A stretch of DNA of 64,000 bases from Komarekiella delphini-convector SJRDD-AB1 (GTDB taxonomy: Bacteria; Cyanobacteriota; Cyanobacteriia; Cyanobacteriales; Nostocaceae): positions 62,001 to 126,000 of the forward strand of contig NZ_VJXY01000008.1 of the NCBI RefSeq assembly GCF_014831675.1, read 5' to 3'. Position 1 is the stretch's first letter. Each line of letters opens with the position of its first letter. A program made the position numbers and the translations under genes. Shown in pieces: positions 40,098 through 50,027 of the stretch. A model generated the notes under the pieces. That model had not been told where the DNA came from and did not search any database. It saw only the letters and a program-made list of their open reading frames with translations.

Positions 40098-43000
40098 ATG
40101 ACTGAAGCGAAGGCAGCAAATTCCAACGATCTCTTTGCAAGAGGTGGTGAGATGGGGGCGCTCATGCGATCGCTCGACTGGTCGCAATTACCGCTCGGTG
40201 CAGTTGAAAACTGGTCATCAAGCCTGAAAACTGCTCTAAGCATTTGTCTGAATTCTCGCTTTCCGATGGTGATTTGGTGGAGCAAAGAATTAGTATTGCT
40301 TTACAACGATGCTTGGCAACCGATTTTGGGTACTAAACATCCACAGGCACTAGGACGCCCTGGTAAAGAAATTTGGGCTGAGATTTGGGACATTATTGGC
40401 GTGCAGCTTGAAAGCGTGTTGACAACCGGGCAGGCAACCTGGTCTGATGATATGTTGCTATTGGTTGATCGCTACGGCTATGTCGAAGAAGCCTACTTTA
40501 CTTACTCTTATAGCCCCATTTTCTTAGAAACAGGAGAAGTGGGAGGAGCGTTTACGGCTGTCACTGAAACCACTCGACGGGTGATTGGTGAGCGGCGTTT
40601 GAGCACATTACGGGAACTGGCTGCTAGCACTGTGGAAGCAAAGTCGGTTGAGAAAGCTTGTCACATTGCTAGCACAACTCTGGCAACAAATCCTTACGAT
40701 ATTCCCTTTGCGTTACTGTATTTAGTAGAGAATGATGGCGACGAAGCTCACCTTGTGGGAACAGTGGGGCTGGAAGCGGGCACATTTAGCAGTCCTCAAC
40801 AGGTTGACTTAACTCAGAAAACTGACCCCTGGCAGCTGGCACAGGTGAAAACAACTGCACAAGCAGTAGTTATTGATCAGTTAACGAACCAATTTGGTGA
40901 GCTACCGGGTGGAGCCTGGGAAGAATCACCGCGTTCAGCGATCGTCTTGCCCATCGCTCAAGCAGGTCAAAAAGAGCAGTTAGCGGCGTTGCTTGTCCTT
41001 GGTATTAGCCCTCGCCTGGAGTTTGATCATGAATATCGAGGTTTTTTTGAGCTGGTTGCCAGTAACGTTGCTACAGCGATCGCTAACGCCAGTGCCTACG
41101 AAGAGGAACGCAAACGAGCCGAAGCCTTAGCAGAACTTGATCGAGCTAAAACTGCTTTCTTCAGTAATGTCAGTCATGAATTTCGCACGCCGCTAACCCT
41201 AATGCTGGGCCCGTTAGCAGAAACCTTAGCTAACGATTCAGGACTCCAGCCAGGGGAGCGGGAAAAATTGGAGATGGTGCAGCGTAATGGATTACGTTTG
41301 CTCAAACTGGTCAACACCCTCCTTGCTTTTTCCCGCATTGAAGCTGGACGGGTGCAGGCAGTTTACGAACCAACAGACTTGGCAATGCTGACAGCAGAGT
41401 TAGCCAGCGTTTTTCGCTCCGCCATTGAACAAGCTGGGCTACGGCTTTTAGTCAATTGTCCACCTCTGCCCGAAAGAGTGTATGTAGACCGCGAAATGTG
41501 GGAGAAGATTGTCCTCAATCTACTTTCCAACGCCTTCAAGTTTACCTTTGAGGGAGAAATTGAAGTGGTACTGCGTTGGGGTGGTAATCACGTTGAATTA
41601 GAAATTAGGGATACGGGTATTGGCATTACAGCGATCGAACTTCCGCGTCTGTTTGAGCGATTTTATCAAGTGCAGGGTGCGCGTGGGCGGACTTATGAAG
41701 GGTCAGGGATTGGATTATCGTTGGTTCAGGAGTTAGTGAAACTGCATGGAGGCAACATTCAGGTCAACAGCATTGTAGACCAAGGAACCCGGTTTACCGT
41801 GTCGCTACCCACAGGATTTGCCCATCTGCCCAGCGATGCGCTACGCACCAGATCTACTGAACGTATCGTCCCATACTCAACCGCAATAGGTGCGGCTCCC
41901 TATGTTGAGGAAGCATTACGTTGGCTACCTGGAGAAGAGGAGGGGGAGCAGGGGAGCAGGGGGGCAGGGGGGCAAATTAGTTCTTTGCCTGTAGGTGAAT
42001 CTGCACGAATTCTCTTGGTTGAAGATAACGCTGACATGCGTGACTATCTAAAACGACTGTTGAGCCAACGGTATGAAGTTGAGGCGGTTGCTGATGGGAT
42101 CGCGGCCCTGGCTGCTGCTCAGATACAACGACCTGATCTGATTCTAAGTGATGTGATGATGCCAGGGCTTGATGGTTTCGAGTTGCTGCGTCAGCTCCGA
42201 GCCGACCCACAAACGAGAGAATTACCCATCATTTTGCTTTCTGCTCGTGCTGGAGAGGAGTCTCGCATTGAGGGGTTAGAAGCCAGAGCTGATGATTATT
42301 TGATCAAGCCGTTCTCTGCGCGTGAACTTTTGGTACGAGTTGAAGCAACTCTAAAGCTAGCTCGGATACGACAAGCAGCAACCCTTCGTGAACAGACATT
42401 ACGAGCTGCTAGCGAGGCGGCACAACAAGAAGCTGAATCAGCTTATAACCAAATCAATCACATTCTGGAGAGGATGACTGATGCGTTCGTTGCCCTTGAT
42501 CCAAATTGGCGAGTCATGTATCAGAATACACAGGCTGAGCGGCTCAACGGCAAGCCGCGAACCGAGGTAATCGGCAAGATCCATTGGGAGGAGTGGCCTG
42601 CATCAGTTGGCACTAACGTAGAGCGCCAGTATCGACGGGCAATAGCAGAGCAGGTTCCTGTCCACTTTGAACACCACTACTACTCACCGCCTGATTATGA
42701 TACCTGGTTTGAGATTCATGCCTACCCTTCTAAAGAGGGGCTAGGAATTTTCTTTCGTGACATTACCGAACGCAAGCAAGCAGAGGAGGCGCTACGCCAA
42801 CGAGAAGCAGAACTTAGCCTGATCACAAACGCCTTACCAGTCCTCATATCCTTTGTAGATTCAGAACAACGTTACCGCTTCAATAACCGAGAGTACGAGG
42901 TATGGTTTGGGCATTCGGCAACAGAGGTTTATGGCAAGTATATTTGGGAGGTTTTGGGTGAATCTGCTTATACAGGGATTCGTCCTTACGTAGAGCAGGT

Positions 43001-45086
43001 ATTAGCAGGACAGCAAGTTACCTTTGAAAGCCAAGTGCCTTACATAGATGGTGGATCACGCTACGTAAGTGCTACGTATATTCCTCGTTTGAACACTCAA
43101 GGAATCGTGGAAGGGTTTGTAGGGTTAGTTACTGATATTACCGAACGCAAACAGGCCGAAGCTGCATTGCGTGAAAGTGAAGCCCGTTTTCGCCAAATGA
43201 CAGATACCGCTCCCGTGCTGGTCTGGATGTCTGGCACTGACAAACTCTATAATTACTTCAATCAACCTTGGCTAGACTTTACCGGACGGACTTTAGAGCA
43301 AGAGATGGGGAATGGATGGACTCAAGGCATTCATCCCGATGACTTTCAGCGTTACTTAGATACATACATTAATGCCTTTGATGCCCGACAAAATTTTCAA
43401 ATGGAGTATCGCCTTAGACATTTTGATGGCGAATATCGTTGGATTTTGGATGCTGGTGTGCCGCGGTTTGCATCAACGGGGAAGTTCCTCGGCTATATCG
43501 GCTCGTGTGTTGATATTCACGATCGCAAGCTAGCTGAGGAGGCATTACGCGAGAGCAAGGAGCGCTTAAGCTTTGCGCTGCAAACTGCAGAATTAGGCGA
43601 TTGGGATCTAAATTTAAGCAACCAAACTGCTCATCGTTCCCTGCGACATGATCAAATCTTTGGTTACGAGTCTCTCCTACCCGAATGGACTTATAAAATG
43701 TTTCTGGAGCACGTTGTACCTGAAGATCGCGCTCTAGTTGATGCCAAGTTTCGGATAGCCCTCACTAATAACAATATTTGGAATTTTGAATGCCGTATTC
43801 GCCGTGTTGATGGAGAATTACGCTGGATTTGGGCACGTGGGCATATTTATCATAATACTCAAGGGGAAGCAGTGCGGATGCTGGGATTAATCGCCGACAT
43901 TTCTGAGCGCAAACTAGCTGAGGAGGCATTGCGGCAAAGCGAGGAGCGCACACAACTTGCCATCAAGGTGGGTCGGCTCGGTACTTGGGCCTACAACCCT
44001 AGCACAAACCTCGTTAAGTTCGATGAGCGAATGTGCGAAATCTGGGGCGAGCCTAATGACGCAGTGATTATTCCTCTACCAATGATCATGGAGCGCATAC
44101 ACCCTGACGACCGAGAACGCGTAGCGAGTGCTGTCAACACTGCACTTGATCCCAAGTTGTCGGGTGCTTACGAAATTGAATATCGGCTTGTGTGGCCCGA
44201 CGGAACCAAGCGGTGGGTGTCGGCTTACGGACAGGCACAGTTCGAGGGAGAGGGAGTATCTCGGCGATCGCTTGAGTTAATTGGAACTGCGCTCGACATC
44301 ACCGATCGCAAGCTTGCCGAAATCACCTTGCAACAACTCAACGAAATCCTAGAGCAAGGCATCATAGAACGCACAGCCCAACTAGAAGCTGCCAATCAGG
44401 AACTAGAATCCTTCTCCTATTCAGTTTCTCACGATCTGCGAGCACCGTTTCGCCATATCGCCGGATTTGTGGAATTGCTGCAAAAGCGGCTGAGTTCAAC
44501 CAGCTTAGATGAAACAAGTCAGCGTTATTTACGGACGATCGCCCAAACCGCCAAACAGGCAGGTATACTAATCGATGAATTACTGACTTTTTCTCGGATG
44601 GGACGCAGCGAGATGCGTTCTATTACCCTGAATATGGATCAACTAGTGCGAGAAGTCAAACGCGATTTAGTCACTGAGACAAAAGGACGCACAATCCATT
44701 GGCACATCGCACCATTGCCAGAGGTGCAGGGCGACCCTTCAATGCTCCGGCTCGTCCTTCGCAATCTGATTGGCAATGCAATTAAATATACCCTGACTCG
44801 CACCATAGCAGAAATTACTATTGGCAGTACCAACCATGAAAACGAAGTTATCTTTTTTGTGCAAGATAACGGCGTTGGTTTTAATATGCAATATGTCCAC
44901 AAACTGTTTGGCGTATTTCAACGCCTACATAGTGACCTAGAATTTGAAGGTACAGGTGTAGGATTGGCAAATGTGCAGCGGATTATTCATCGGCATAATG
45001 GTCGAGTTTGGGCAGAGAGTGTGGTTAACAACGGAGCCACATTTTATTTCTCACTGCCCAAGTTAATAAAAAAGGAGAGTGAATGA
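40098..45086 (+). CDS. Large hybrid sensor histidine kinase (two kinase modules, REC, multiple PAS, GAF)
   Basis: A 1662-residue cytoplasmic sensor. Reading from the N-terminus: a PAS-like domain (about 45-170), GAF (185-335), HisKA with His360 in VSHEFRTPLTL, HATPase (about 450-580), a receiver with Asp685 in LILSDVMMPGLDG (633-755), then five PAS/PAC units (about 790-1410, most followed by DITERKQAE-type linkers). It ends with a second HisKA (His1445 in VSHDLRAPFRHIAGF) and HATPase (1550-1660) of the phytochrome-like type. No membrane helix is seen. Residues 612-626 are encoded by ggggagcagg repeats inserted in the linker before REC. The next gene, an Rcp1-like regulator, overlaps by 4 bases (ATGA), so the two form a coupled pair. 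Confidence 0.93.
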   Translation: MTEAKAANSNDLFARGGEMGALMRSLDWSQLPLGAVENWSSSLKTALSICLNSRFPMVIWWSKELVLLYNDAWQPILGTKHPQALGRPGKEIWAEIWDIIGVQLESVLTTGQATWSDDMLLLVDRYGYVEEAYFTYSYSPIFLETGEVGGAFTAVTETTRRVIGERRLSTLRELAASTVEAKSVEKACHIASTTLATNPYDIPFALLYLVENDGDEAHLVGTVGLEAGTFSSPQQVDLTQKTDPWQLAQVKTTAQAVVIDQLTNQFGELPGGAWEESPRSAIVLPIAQAGQKEQLAALLVLGISPRLEFDHEYRGFFELVASNVATAIANASAYEEERKRAEALAELDRAKTAFFSNVSHEFRTPLTLMLGPLAETLANDSGLQPGEREKLEMVQRNGLRLLKLVNTLLAFSRIEAGRVQAVYEPTDLAMLTAELASVFRSAIEQAGLRLLVNCPPLPERVYVDREMWEKIVLNLLSNAFKFTFEGEIEVVLRWGGNHVELEIRDTGIGITAIELPRLFERFYQVQGARGRTYEGSGIGLSLVQELVKLHGGNIQVNSIVDQGTRFTVSLPTGFAHLPSDALRTRSTERIVPYSTAIGAAPYVEEALRWLPGEEEGEQGSRGAGGQISSLPVGESARILLVEDNADMRDYLKRLLSQRYEVEAVADGIAALAAAQIQRPDLILSDVMMPGLDGFELLRQLRADPQTRELPIILLSARAGEESRIEGLEARADDYLIKPFSARELLVRVEATLKLARIRQAATLREQTLRAASEAAQQEAESAYNQINHILERMTDAFVALDPNWRVMYQNTQAERLNGKPRTEVIGKIHWEEWPASVGTNVERQYRRAIAEQVPVHFEHHYYSPPDYDTWFEIHAYPSKEGLGIFFRDITERKQAEEALRQREAELSLITNALPVLISFVDSEQRYRFNNREYEVWFGHSATEVYGKYIWEVLGESAYTGIRPYVEQVLAGQQVTFESQVPYIDGGSRYVSATYIPRLNTQGIVEGFVGLVTDITERKQAEAALRESEARFRQMTDTAPVLVWMSGTDKLYNYFNQPWLDFTGRTLEQEMGNGWTQGIHPDDFQRYLDTYINAFDARQNFQMEYRLRHFDGEYRWILDAGVPRFASTGKFLGYIGSCVDIHDRKLAEEALRESKERLSFALQTAELGDWDLNLSNQTAHRSLRHDQIFGYESLLPEWTYKMFLEHVVPEDRALVDAKFRIALTNNNIWNFECRIRRVDGELRWIWARGHIYHNTQGEAVRMLGLIADISERKLAEEALRQSEERTQLAIKVGRLGTWAYNPSTNLVKFDERMCEIWGEPNDAVIIPLPMIMERIHPDDRERVASAVNTALDPKLSGAYEIEYRLVWPDGTKRWVSAYGQAQFEGEGVSRRSLELIGTALDITDRKLAEITLQQLNEILEQGIIERTAQLEAANQELESFSYSVSHDLRAPFRHIAGFVELLQKRLSSTSLDETSQRYLRTIAQTAKQAGILIDELLTFSRMGRSEMRSITLNMDQLVREVKRDLVTETKGRTIHWHIAPLPEVQGDPSMLRLVLRNLIGNAIKYTLTRTIAEITIGSTNHENEVIFFVQDNGVGFNMQYVHKLFGVFQRLHSDLEFEGTGVGLANVQRIIHRHNGRVWAESVVNNGATFYFSLPKLIKKESE

Positions 45087-45559
45087 AGGAACTCAAGCGA
45101 ATTCTGTTGATTGAAGACAGTGCCAATGATGCAGAATTAATCCTGACTGCCCTTTCGGAAAACCATCTCGCTAACGAAGTAGTCGTAGTACGTGATGGTG
45201 AGGAAGCATTAGATTATCTCTATCGCCGGGGATTATTTCGGTTACGAATGGAGGGGTATCCTGTTGTAGTGCTGCTCGATTTGAAGCTACCTAAAATCGA
45301 TGGGTTAGAAGTGCTAGCAAGACTTAAATCTGATCCCAAAATGCGGGTGATTCCCATTGTAGTACTGACTTCTTCCCGCGAAGAACCAGACTTATCTCGA
45401 TGCTACGAGTTAGGCGTCAATGCTTATGTAGTCAAGCCTGTAGATTACCATGAGTTTGTTGATGCGATTAGAGGTGTGGGATTATTTTGGGCAGTGATCA
45501 ATCAGCCACCCCTTGGGGCTCTACCTCCTGTACCTCATCGTCAGCCGGAGAACAAGTGA
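45083..45559 (+). CDS. Rcp1-like single-domain response regulator
   Basis: A 158-residue CheY-like receiver of the Rcp1 type that pairs with phytochrome-like kinases. Acidic residues are in LLIEDSANDAEL, the phosphorylated Asp in VVLLDLKLPKIDG, the Thr/Ser switch in VVLTSSREEPD, and the Lys in YVVKPVDYHEF. No output domain is present, so it probably acts as an intermediate phosphate carrier. Its start overlaps the kinase stop (ATGA) and its stop overlaps the next start by one base (TGATG). Confidence 0.94.
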   Translation: MKELKRILLIEDSANDAELILTALSENHLANEVVVVRDGEEALDYLYRRGLFRLRMEGYPVVVLLDLKLPKIDGLEVLARLKSDPKMRVIPIVVLTSSREEPDLSRCYELGVNAYVVKPVDYHEFVDAIRGVGLFWAVINQPPLGALPPVPHRQPENK

Positions 45560-47526
45560 TGGGTGTCCTGCGTTTCCTTCTGTTGGAAGACAGTTTGTTG
45601 GATGCAGAGCTTGCCCAAGCGACACTAACAGAAGGAGGAATTGATTGCGAACTCGTACGTGTTGAAACCAGTGCTGACTTCTTGGCGGCACTGGAAACAA
45701 AGGCTTTTGATTTAATTCTTGCCGATTATGCCCTACCATCGTTTGATGGGATTTCTGCACTGGAAATTGCTCGCAATCATTGTCCAGATGTGCCTTTCAT
45801 CTTTGTCTCTGCGGCGTTGGGTGAAGAATTGGCGATCGAAGCCCTGAAGAATGGTGCAACCGATTATGTGTTGAAGCAAAGACTAGGGCGGTTGGTTCCT
45901 TCAGTACAACGAGCATTGCGGGAAGCCCAAGAGCGTTGTGAACGCCAGCGAGCAGAGGATTCTTTACAGAAGAGTGAAGCCAGGTATCGCAGAATTGTTG
46001 ATACCTCTTATGAAGGAATCTGGATGATTGATTCTCAAGCACGAACAGAGTTTGTGAATCAGCGGATCTTTGAGATGTTGGGCTATACGGCAGAAGAGAT
46101 GTTCGGTCGTGCCATATTTGATTTTATGGATCAGACTGATGGTGTGATTGCCCAACAGAAACTTGAGTGGCTCAAGCAAGAAGGGAATGATCTTAAAGAA
46201 GGCCGATTGCGCTGCAAGGATGGTTCGTACATCTGGACACTGATTTCTGCTAGAGCAATTTGGAGTGAGCAGGGTGAATTCTTAGGTGCGATCGCCATGC
46301 TAACTGATATCACAGATCGTAAGCGAACCGAGTCAGAACGCGATCGCCTCTTGCAACTTGAGCGAACAGCACGAGCAGAAGCAGAAGCCGCAAACCGAAT
46401 CAAAGATGAGTTTTTAGCAGTCCTTTCTCACGAGTTGCGATCGCCCCTAAATCCGATCTTAGGTTGGTCAAAACTGTTGCAAAGTCGTAAATTTGATGAA
46501 ACAGCTCTCAATAAAGCACTGGAAACCATTGAGCGCAATGCTAAATTACAAGCTCAGCTAATTGAAGACTTGTTAGATGTTTCTCGCATTCTCCAAGGTA
46601 AAATCAACCTCAACATGACAGCAGTCGATCTGGCATCGACTATTGAGGCCGCAATGGAGACAGTGCGCTTAGCGGCAGAGGCGAAAACCATTCAAATTCA
46701 AACGATGCTAGATCCGTCGGTTGGGCAAGTTTTGGGTGATTGTGCTCGCTTACAACAAGTCCTCTGGAATCTGCTATCGAATGCCGTCAAGTTCACACCT
46801 AGTGGCGGACAAGTAAATGTGCTATTGGAGTGTGTTGACGCTCAAGCTCAAATTACCGTGAGTGACAATGGTAAGGGCATCAGCCCTGACTTTCTACCTC
46901 ATGTGTTTGAATATTTTTATCAAGGCGACAGTACGACAACCAGAAAGTTTGGTGGATTAGGGTTAGGTTTAGCCCTAGTCCGTCACTTGGTTGAGATGCA
47001 TGGTGGAACAGTGTGGGCCCAAAGTCCAGGTGAGGAGCAAGGATCGATCTTCACAGTTCAGCTACCCTTGCTCAAGGACAGCGCAATCATCAAGGATGAA
47101 ACGAACACTGTTTTAACTGAGACTACTGCTTCTGCCCCGCTCACAGGTATACAAATCCTGCTTGTGGATGACAATGCTGATACCCGTGACTTTTTCAGCT
47201 TTGTGCTTGAGGAGTTTGGCGCACTTGTAACCGCAGTAGCATCAGCAGATGAAGCATTACAAGCTCTAGCACAGTCAAAACCAGATATCTTGCTCAGCGA
47301 TATAGGGATGCCAGAAATGAACGGCTATATGCTGATAAAAGAGGTGCGAGCTTTAGAGGCAAAAGAAGGAAGACAACAGATTCCTGCGATCGCCCTGACT
47401 GCTTATGCGAGTGAAATTGATCAGCAGGAGACACTAGCAGCAGGGTTTCAACAGCACATCGCCAAACCTGTAGCGCCAGAGGAATTGCTCACAGCGATTT
47501 CTAATCTAGTTAAATATACTCAGTGA
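45559..47526 (+). CDS. Hybrid sensor histidine kinase with N- and C-terminal receiver domains
   Basis: In order the protein has an N-terminal receiver (LLLEDSLLDAEL, then Asp in LILADYALPSFDG), a PAS domain (about 145-270), HisKA (FLAVLSHELRSPLNPILGWSKLL), HATPase (LQQVLWNLLSNAVKFTPSGG, then GLGLGLALVRHLVEMHGG) and a C-terminal receiver (LLVDDNADTRDFF, ILLSDIGMPEMNG). The start is the ATG at 45559, which overlaps the previous stop by one base. The longer frame to 45487 lies inside the regulator gene. With the two upstream genes it forms a three-gene phosphorelay operon. Confidence 0.93.
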   Translation: MGVLRFLLLEDSLLDAELAQATLTEGGIDCELVRVETSADFLAALETKAFDLILADYALPSFDGISALEIARNHCPDVPFIFVSAALGEELAIEALKNGATDYVLKQRLGRLVPSVQRALREAQERCERQRAEDSLQKSEARYRRIVDTSYEGIWMIDSQARTEFVNQRIFEMLGYTAEEMFGRAIFDFMDQTDGVIAQQKLEWLKQEGNDLKEGRLRCKDGSYIWTLISARAIWSEQGEFLGAIAMLTDITDRKRTESERDRLLQLERTARAEAEAANRIKDEFLAVLSHELRSPLNPILGWSKLLQSRKFDETALNKALETIERNAKLQAQLIEDLLDVSRILQGKINLNMTAVDLASTIEAAMETVRLAAEAKTIQIQTMLDPSVGQVLGDCARLQQVLWNLLSNAVKFTPSGGQVNVLLECVDAQAQITVSDNGKGISPDFLPHVFEYFYQGDSTTTRKFGGLGLGLALVRHLVEMHGGTVWAQSPGEEQGSIFTVQLPLLKDSAIIKDETNTVLTETTASAPLTGIQILLVDDNADTRDFFSFVLEEFGALVTAVASADEALQALAQSKPDILLSDIGMPEMNGYMLIKEVRALEAKEGRQQIPAIALTAYASEIDQQETLAAGFQQHIAKPVAPEELLTAISNLVKYTQ

Positions 47527-48039
47527 ATGTGATCTTAAATACAACCGCACACATAGACGAATGAGTTAGGATTGAAATGACGCTATTTATAGCAGAGTGC
47601 TGTAAAGCCTTGCGGGCATGGCTGCGCTTACAGCGGATAGCTATAATTTAGCCCGTACTGAGTTCTGAAGCGCGGATAGCTATGGTTTAGCCTATATAAA
47701 TACCCTACGGGAAGCCGCTTCGCGTCTACAAGGCTTTGAGCAATCAACATTGTCCTAACCTATACTTCGACTACTATAAACGGTTGTTTGGAGTTCATTA
47801 ACTGAATAACTTTGATATATGACTATTGCACAACCACATTTCTCTAGATTTAATAGAATAATTCCTGGTAGTTAAAGTTACTTTCTTTCAGAAAGACTAT
47901 AAAGCATAGTAGCTGTATTTTGAATATCTCAAAAATCTTTTAGTATTTTACTAATTTTGGAATATTTTGCGTTTGATATTCGTTATTTAGTAATAGCGAC
48001 AACGCTAAACAATCTATCTAGTCAGTGAGGTCATTAATT
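47527..48039. other. Intergenic region with repeat fragments
   Basis: No gene. Positions 47600-47740 carry dispersed repeats: a gcggatagctat(a/g) block at 47633-47654 and again at 47665-47692, and a ccctacgggaagccgcttcgcg-like piece at 47703-47726. The remaining 250 bases before the peptide gene at 48040 are AT-rich and presumably contain its promoter. Confidence 0.6.
48025..48030 (+). promoter_or_regulatory. Ribosome-binding site deciding the peptide start
   Basis: GTGAGG lies 9 bases before ATG 48040. It supports starting the small peptide there and not at the in-frame GTG within the site itself. Confidence 0.55.
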
Positions 48040-48264
48040 ATGTCACATCAAATGTTCACCACCGATTTACTTGCAGAGTTATCTACAGAGGAACAACAAT
48101 CTCTATCTGGGGGACAAGAAACGCAAGTATTATTTGGACAAGGACACTATCGTTGTAAAGCGGGCTTTGATGCAAGTAGTTCTTGGGATTGGCATTTGGC
48201 TGGACGCCAAAACAAACCAGGTAGAACATGGGAATATTTCTCTTGCAAGAAATGGTCTTATTAG
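48040..48264 (+). CDS. Putative double-glycine-leader peptide (RiPP/bacteriocin-like precursor), 74 aa
   Basis: The first ~25 residues resemble a double-glycine leader: MSHQMFTTDLLAELSTEEQQ followed by SLSGG. In such precursors a C39-type peptidase transporter cuts after GG. That would leave a ~49-residue core rich in Gly, Ser, aromatic and basic residues, with two cysteines (YRCKAG, FSCKKWSY). No modification enzyme, ABC transporter or immunity gene is visible within several kilobases, so it is an orphan precursor at best. An unrelated small protein with a coincidental SGG is the alternative. Confidence 0.6.
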   Translation: MSHQMFTTDLLAELSTEEQQSLSGGQETQVLFGQGHYRCKAGFDASSSWDWHLAGRQNKPGRTWEYFSCKKWSY

Positions 48265-48390
48265 GGGATAGTTAGCTATTTGAGGATAGTTCGGTCAAGT
48301 CTAACTCAAGTGATGAGCACTTCTAAAATCTTTGATCACTCATGTGTGGCTTCATAACCGAAAGCCCTAACTACTCAGTACTCACCACTC

Positions 48391-49482
48391 TTAAAATCCC
48401 ATTGCCTCGGCTACTGCTCCTAGTTCAGCCGCGATACCCTGTTTAAATAGACTTTGATTGTGTTTAATTGCTGTATCTGGGTCTTTTAAACCATTGCCCG
48501 TGAGGACACAAACTACTGTCGCCCCGGTGGGAACTTGGTCTTTTACCTGCAATAAGCCGGCTACAGAAGCAGCGCTAGCGGGTTCGCAAAAGATGCCTTC
48601 AGATGATGCCAAAAGTCGATAAGCATCGAGAATTTCTGCATCGGTGACGGCGTGGAAACTTCCCATACTGGCTGATTGGGCTGCGATCGCCAACTCCCAG
48701 CTAGCCGGGTTGCCAATGCGAATTGCTGTCGCTAAGGTTTCGGGGTGCGCCACTGGCTTACCAGTGACTAAGGGGGCTGCACCTGCGGCTTGGAACCCCA
48801 TCATTCGGGGTAGGCGATCGCACTTTCCGGCTTGATGATATTGACAAAAGCCCATCCAATATGCTGTGATATTTCCCGCATTCCCCACAGGAATACACAG
48901 CCAGTCTGGAACTTCGCCGAGCACATCAACAATTTCAAATGCTGCTGTTTTCTGCCCTTCTAAGCGGTAGGGATTGACTGAATTCACCAAAGTTACTGGA
49001 TAGCTTTCTGCCATCTCACGGACAATTTCTAGCGCTTGGTCAAAATTACCTTTAATTGCCAGAACCTCCGCCCCATACAGCAAAGCCTGAGCTAATTTGC
49101 CCAATGCTACATAGCCATCAGGAATCAGGACAAAGGCACTCATCCCACCACGCCTAGCATAAGCGGCGGCGGCGGCTGAGGTGTTGCCTGTGCTAGCACA
49201 AATTACTGCTTTTGCTCCTGCTTCCTTGGCTTTGGAAATTGCCATTGTCATTCCCCGGTCTTTGAAGCTACCCGTAGGATTGAGACCATCGTATTTGACA
49301 AATACACGTACTTGTCTACCAATGCGCTCTGCGATCGCCGGTACTGGTATTAGAGGCGTGTTACCCTCGAACAAAGTGACAACAGGCGTTTTTTCGCTAA
49401 CAGGCAAGTATTCACGATAGGCTTCTATCAGTCCAGGCCAAGGTTGGCGATAAGATTTAGCAGCAGACAGGCTCAAAGTCAC
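48391..49482 (-). CDS. thrC: Threonine synthase
   Basis: A PLP-dependent enzyme converting O-phosphohomoserine to threonine. The PLP lysine is Lys74 in GSFKDRG, preceded by KYDGLNPT. The [18 protein letters not shown] segment binds the cofactor phosphate, and [14 protein letters not shown] and [12 protein letters not shown] complete the fold. At 363 aa it is a short-type bacterial ThrC. Upstream on the minus strand (49497-49600) are heptamer repeats of the ggggactgggg type, so its promoter is probably farther upstream or within them. Confidence 0.95.
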   Translation of the reverse strand: MTLSLSAAKSYRQPWPGLIEAYREYLPVSEKTPVVTLFEGNTPLIPVPAIAERIGRQVRVFVKYDGLNPTGSFKDRGMTMAISKAKEAGAKAVICASTGNTSAAAAAYARRGGMSAFVLIPDGYVALGKLAQALLYGAEVLAIKGNFDQALEIVREMAESYPVTLVNSVNPYRLEGQKTAAFEIVDVLGEVPDWLCIPVGNAGNITAYWMGFCQYHQAGKCDRLPRMMGFQAAGAAPLVTGKPVAHPETLATAIRIGNPASWELAIAAQSASMGSFHAVTDAEILDAYRLLASSEGIFCEPASAASVAGLLQVKDQVPTGATVVCVLTGNGLKDPDTAIKHNQSLFKQGIAAELGAVAEAMGF

Positions 49483-49496
49483 GGGATTTTTAAAGA

Positions 49497-49600
49497 TTGG
49501 GTACTGGGGATTGGGGACTGGGGACTGGGAAACTCGGGGCCCCTCTGGGGATAAGGGGCAATGGGGATTAATTATTTATTTACATTGTCCCCTTGTCTAC
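49497..49600. repeat. Heptamer repeats (ggggact / ggggatt)
   Basis: Tandem variants of gggactg and gggattg from 49497 to about 49530, then a cggggcccctctgggg palindromic piece and further gggg-rich sequence. These are STRR-type repeats directly upstream of thrC. Confidence 0.8.
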
Positions 49601-49775
49601 CTTGTTTCCCAGTCTTTTGATTGGAACACGAGTATCAAAATTGCAGTCTTTTATAAGAGAATCTAAAACTTATTAGACTAAATGATTAAAATTATACAAT
49701 ATTTTCATAAAGGTTAAATTTACATTATTATATTATCTCTAATGGTGTGAGTTAAGTTGTGGATTTAAATAAGTG

Positions 49776-49964
49776 ATGTCTACCTGTTCACCAAGTGTTT
49801 ATAACCGTGAGTCTCAGGCTCTCTGGGCTAGCAAGTTGAGCAAGTCTTATTACCAAGATGACCAGCAAGCTAAACTTATGCATCTGCAAGCAGAGATAGA
49901 TTCTTTGCTAGAGCAGTTGCAAAACTTGAAGCACCAACGTCTAGATGGTGTTAGCCAAGAATAA
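49776..49964 (+). CDS. Small conserved-looking protein, 62 aa
   Basis: The translation (starting MSTCSPSVYNRESQALWASK, then SKSYYQDDQQAKLMHLQAEID) is well-behaved and ends in a short coiled coil. It resembles small cyanobacterial proteins of unknown function as I remember them. The frame extends to GTG 49773, but ATG 49776 is preferred. No signal peptide or metal motif. It lies in a 0.5 kb gap between two minus-strand genes, so it is its own unit. Confidence 0.55.
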   Translation: MSTCSPSVYNRESQALWASKLSKSYYQDDQQAKLMHLQAEIDSLLEQLQNLKHQRLDGVSQE

Positions 49965-50027
49965 TGTAAGTTGTTTCGGACAGCGATCGCTAGCATCTCT
50001 CGACTTTGAATTTTAACAAGAGAGTTG

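Noticed and set aside
45487-45558. N-terminal extension of the second hybrid kinase
   Set aside because: This stretch lies inside the response regulator gene; ATG 45559 matches the receiver start and the stop-start overlap.
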